7,597 nucleotides of DNA from Blautia sp. Lineage in GTDB: Bacteria; Bacillota; Clostridia; Lachnospirales; Lachnospiraceae. Location: assembly GCA_017515945.1 (NCBI GenBank), contig JAFWDX010000329.1, positions 1 to 7,597 of the forward strand. Direction: 5' to 3'. Shown piece by piece: positions 5,881 to 7,597 of this stretch. The position numbers and the translations under genes are program-made. Under the pieces are notes generated by a model that had not been told where the DNA came from, ran no database searches, and worked only from the letters and a program-made list of their open reading frames with translations. How positions within the stretch are numbered: position 1 is the first letter of the stretch; the number at the start of each line of letters is the position of its first letter.

Positions 5881-5882
5881 GC

Positions 5883-7553
5883 TTATTTCTGTTCTTCTTC
5901 TGACGGAACTGTCTCAGTCGGTGCGCCTGCCGGCATTGCCTTCTCCACAGCGTTTCTCATCGGGAGCAGCACGATCAGCATGATCAGCATCCCGCAGGGC
6001 AGGGAGATCCATGCGGATTTGGTATAACCTGCGATGATATAGGTCACGAATGAGATGGCTGCGCAGGTTATGGCATAGGGCAGCTGCGTGGATACATGGT
6101 TGACATGATCGCACTGAGCACCTGCAGAGGCCATGATCGTCGTATCCGAGATCGGCGAGCAGTGGTCGCCGCAGACTGCGCCGGCCATGCATGCGGACAC
6201 GGAGATGATGGACAGCGGGTTGGACAGATCCGGGAACACCGCCAGGGCGATGGGGATCAGGATACCAAAGGTCCCCCAGGACGTACCTGTGGCAAAGGCC
6301 AGGAAGCAGGCGACCAGGAAGATGATGGCCGGAAGGAAATTGGCCAGGTTTCCGGATACGGACTGCATGGCGGAAGCGACAAACTCTTTGGCGCCTAGGC
6401 TGTCGGTCATGCCTTTGAGGGTCCAGGCCATCGTCAGGATCAGGATGGCAGGCACCATGGCCTTGAAGCCCTCGGGCAGACATGCCATACTGTCTTTAAA
6501 GTTCAGCACTTTGCGTACCTGATAGCCGATGATGGTGATCACCAGACCGAAAAAGCTGCCCAGCGCGAGACCGACGGAAGCATCGGAATTTGAGAACGCT
6601 GTGATGAAGTTTTCGCCAGAGAAGAATCCGCCTGTATAGATCATACCGATCACGCAGCACACGACCAGGGAGATGATCGGGATCAGCAGATCCAGCACCT
6701 TGCCGTTCGGATTGCCCTCGGTCTCCTCCATGCGGTTGGATGAAGAACCGGTCGTAAACAGGTCTCCACCGATGGCATTGATCTCATGTGTCTTCATGGG
6801 GCCGTATTCGACCTTGAGCACGGCCATGAAAACCATCATAAAGATCGTCAGGAGCGCATAATAATTGTACGGGATGGCACGGATAAACAGTGAAAGACCG
6901 TCCTCGCCCTCCACAAAACCGCTGACAGCGGCAGCCCAGGAGGAGATCGGCGCGATGATACATACCGGGGCGGCGGTAGCGTCGATCAGATAGGCAAGCT
7001 TGGCTCTGGAAATCTGATGCTTATCCGTAACGGGACGCATCACGCTGCCTACGGTGAGGCAGTTGAAATAGTCGTCGATAAAGATCAGGACGCCGAGCAG
7101 GATAGTGGCCAGCTGTGCGCCGATCCGGCTGCGGATATGCTCACTGGCCCACCGGCCAAAGGCAGCGGAACCGCCGGCCTTGTTCATGAGGGCGACCATC
7201 GTGCCGAGGATGACGAGAAAGATAAGGATACCAACATTATAGCTGTCGGTCAGCGACTCGATGAACCCGCCGGAAAAGATCTTGGTGACCGCGGCGGCAG
7301 GATTGAAATTCGCGTAGAACAGGCCGCCTACCAGGATCCCGAGGAAAAGAGAACTGTAAACCTCTTTCGTGATCAGGGCAAGCGCGATGGCTACGATCGG
7401 CGGAATGAGAGCCAGGAAAGTGGCATAGACGACAGGCTGGGCAGCCTCCTCCTCAGCAGCGAGAACGATGGAGGGCATCAGCGTGGCCAGCAATGCGCCG
7501 GCTCCAGCAGCCAGAGCGCTCCGGCGTAGATGGGTAACACCTCTTTGGAACAT
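5883..7553 (-). CDS. NhaC-family Na+/H+ antiporter
   Basis: Polytopic membrane transporter of 556 residues in the Na+/H+ antiporter NhaC family (Pfam Na_H_antiporter), predicted to exchange Na+ and H+ for pH and sodium homeostasis. Some relatives exchange organic acids such as malate and lactate, so the substrate is not certain. It has about eleven or twelve hydrophobic segments. Conserved polar stretches within membrane regions are FIDDYFNCLTVGSVM (158-172), ATGTSWGTFGILIP (421-434) and CGDHCSPISDTTIMASAG (461-478). The N-terminus (1-32) has RR, a hydrophobic run and then LAAEEE, resembling a signal peptide or an extra first helix. Residues 266-284 form a hydrophilic loop. The ATG at 7553 is preceded by AGGAGG (7559-7564 on the minus strand) at 5 nt. 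It is transcribed toward the rightward operon and shares its terminator. Confidence 0.92.
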   Translation of the reverse strand: MFQRGVTHLRRSALAAGAGALLATLMPSIVLAAEEEAAQPVVYATFLALIPPIVAIALALITKEVYSSLFLGILVGGLFYANFNPAAAVTKIFSGGFIESLTDSYNVGILIFLVILGTMVALMNKAGGSAAFGRWASEHIRSRIGAQLATILLGVLIFIDDYFNCLTVGSVMRPVTDKHQISRAKLAYLIDATAAPVCIIAPISSWAAAVSGFVEGEDGLSLFIRAIPYNYYALLTIFMMVFMAVLKVEYGPMKTHEINAIGGDLFTTGSSSNRMEETEGNPNGKVLDLLIPIISLVVCCVIGMIYTGGFFSGENFITAFSNSDASVGLALGSFFGLVITIIGYQVRKVLNFKDSMACLPEGFKAMVPAILILTMAWTLKGMTDSLGAKEFVASAMQSVSGNLANFLPAIIFLVACFLAFATGTSWGTFGILIPIALAVFPDLSNPLSIISVSACMAGAVCGDHCSPISDTTIMASAGAQCDHVNHVSTQLPYAITCAAISFVTYIIAGYTKSAWISLPCGMLIMLIVLLPMRNAVEKAMPAGAPTETVPSEEEQK

Positions 7554-7597
7554 AGTCTCCTCCTTTTTTTGACGGCGTTAGGTGCGAAAGCACTAAG
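7554..7597 (-). promoter_or_regulatory. Partial leader of the antiporter gene with SD and small hairpin
   Basis: On the minus strand AGGAGG (7559-7564) follows an A-rich run (7564-7570). Further upstream, GTGC (7582-7585) and GCAC (7590-7593) pair around a 4-nt loop. TTA/TAA extends the stem with one bulged base. This could be the 3' end of a structured leader, but the window ends at 7597, so no riboswitch or promoter can be named. Confidence 0.4.

Noticed and set aside
6133..6522. Plus-strand open frames opposite the antiporter gene (also 7017-7529)
   Set aside because: The minus-strand frame has clear NhaC-family motifs. The plus-strand translations are low-complexity shadows.

Overview
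The window looks like chromosome of a Gram-positive anaerobe of the Clostridia, most likely a Lachnospiraceae-type gut commensal. This is inferred from the strong AGGAGG ribosome binding sites, moderate GC, the protein sequence style, and the company of a viroplasmin-type RNase H, a VanZ-like protein and an NhaC-family antiporter. No rRNA, tRNA, phage gene, transposase or CRISPR array was seen.

Layout: five genes run left to right in 128-5756. They encode pyruvate kinase (pyk), an FGGY sugar kinase resembling sedoheptulokinase, rhamnulokinase (rhaB), a two-domain RNase H (rnhA) and a VanZ-family membrane protein. The last three are tightly packed: 6 nt between rhaB and rnhA, and an 8-nt overlap between rnhA and vanZ. 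The first two gaps (79 and 179 nt) are filled with repeats. A strong bidirectional terminator (5790-5823) separates this block from a convergent NhaC-family antiporter gene (5883-7553, minus strand). Its 5' leader is cut by the window edge.

The three kinases form a loose carbon-metabolism theme. Sugar kinases feed heptulose/pentose and rhamnose intermediates toward glycolysis, and pyruvate kinase carries out the last glycolytic step. RNase H, VanZ and the antiporter appear to be housekeeping or envelope neighbours rather than parts of one pathway.

The most notable content is a family of short palindromic repeats. Four copies of a 34-bp element (8-bp inverted ends GTAACTGT/ACAGTTAC around an 18-nt centre) lie at 1563, 2965, 4724 and 5847. 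Copy A is flanked exactly by an 8-bp direct repeat (ACAATATC), as expected for transposition with target duplication. Copy C sits in frame inside rnhA, in the linker between its two domains, and is translated as VTVKDHVTKQL. Element plus 8-bp duplication is 42 bp, or 14 codons, so insertion would keep the reading frame. This resembles the Rickettsia palindromic elements in behaviour, but I do not recognise the family. Copy B lies in a composite of partial inverted copies, followed by a separate 78-bp inverted repeat in the rhaB leader.
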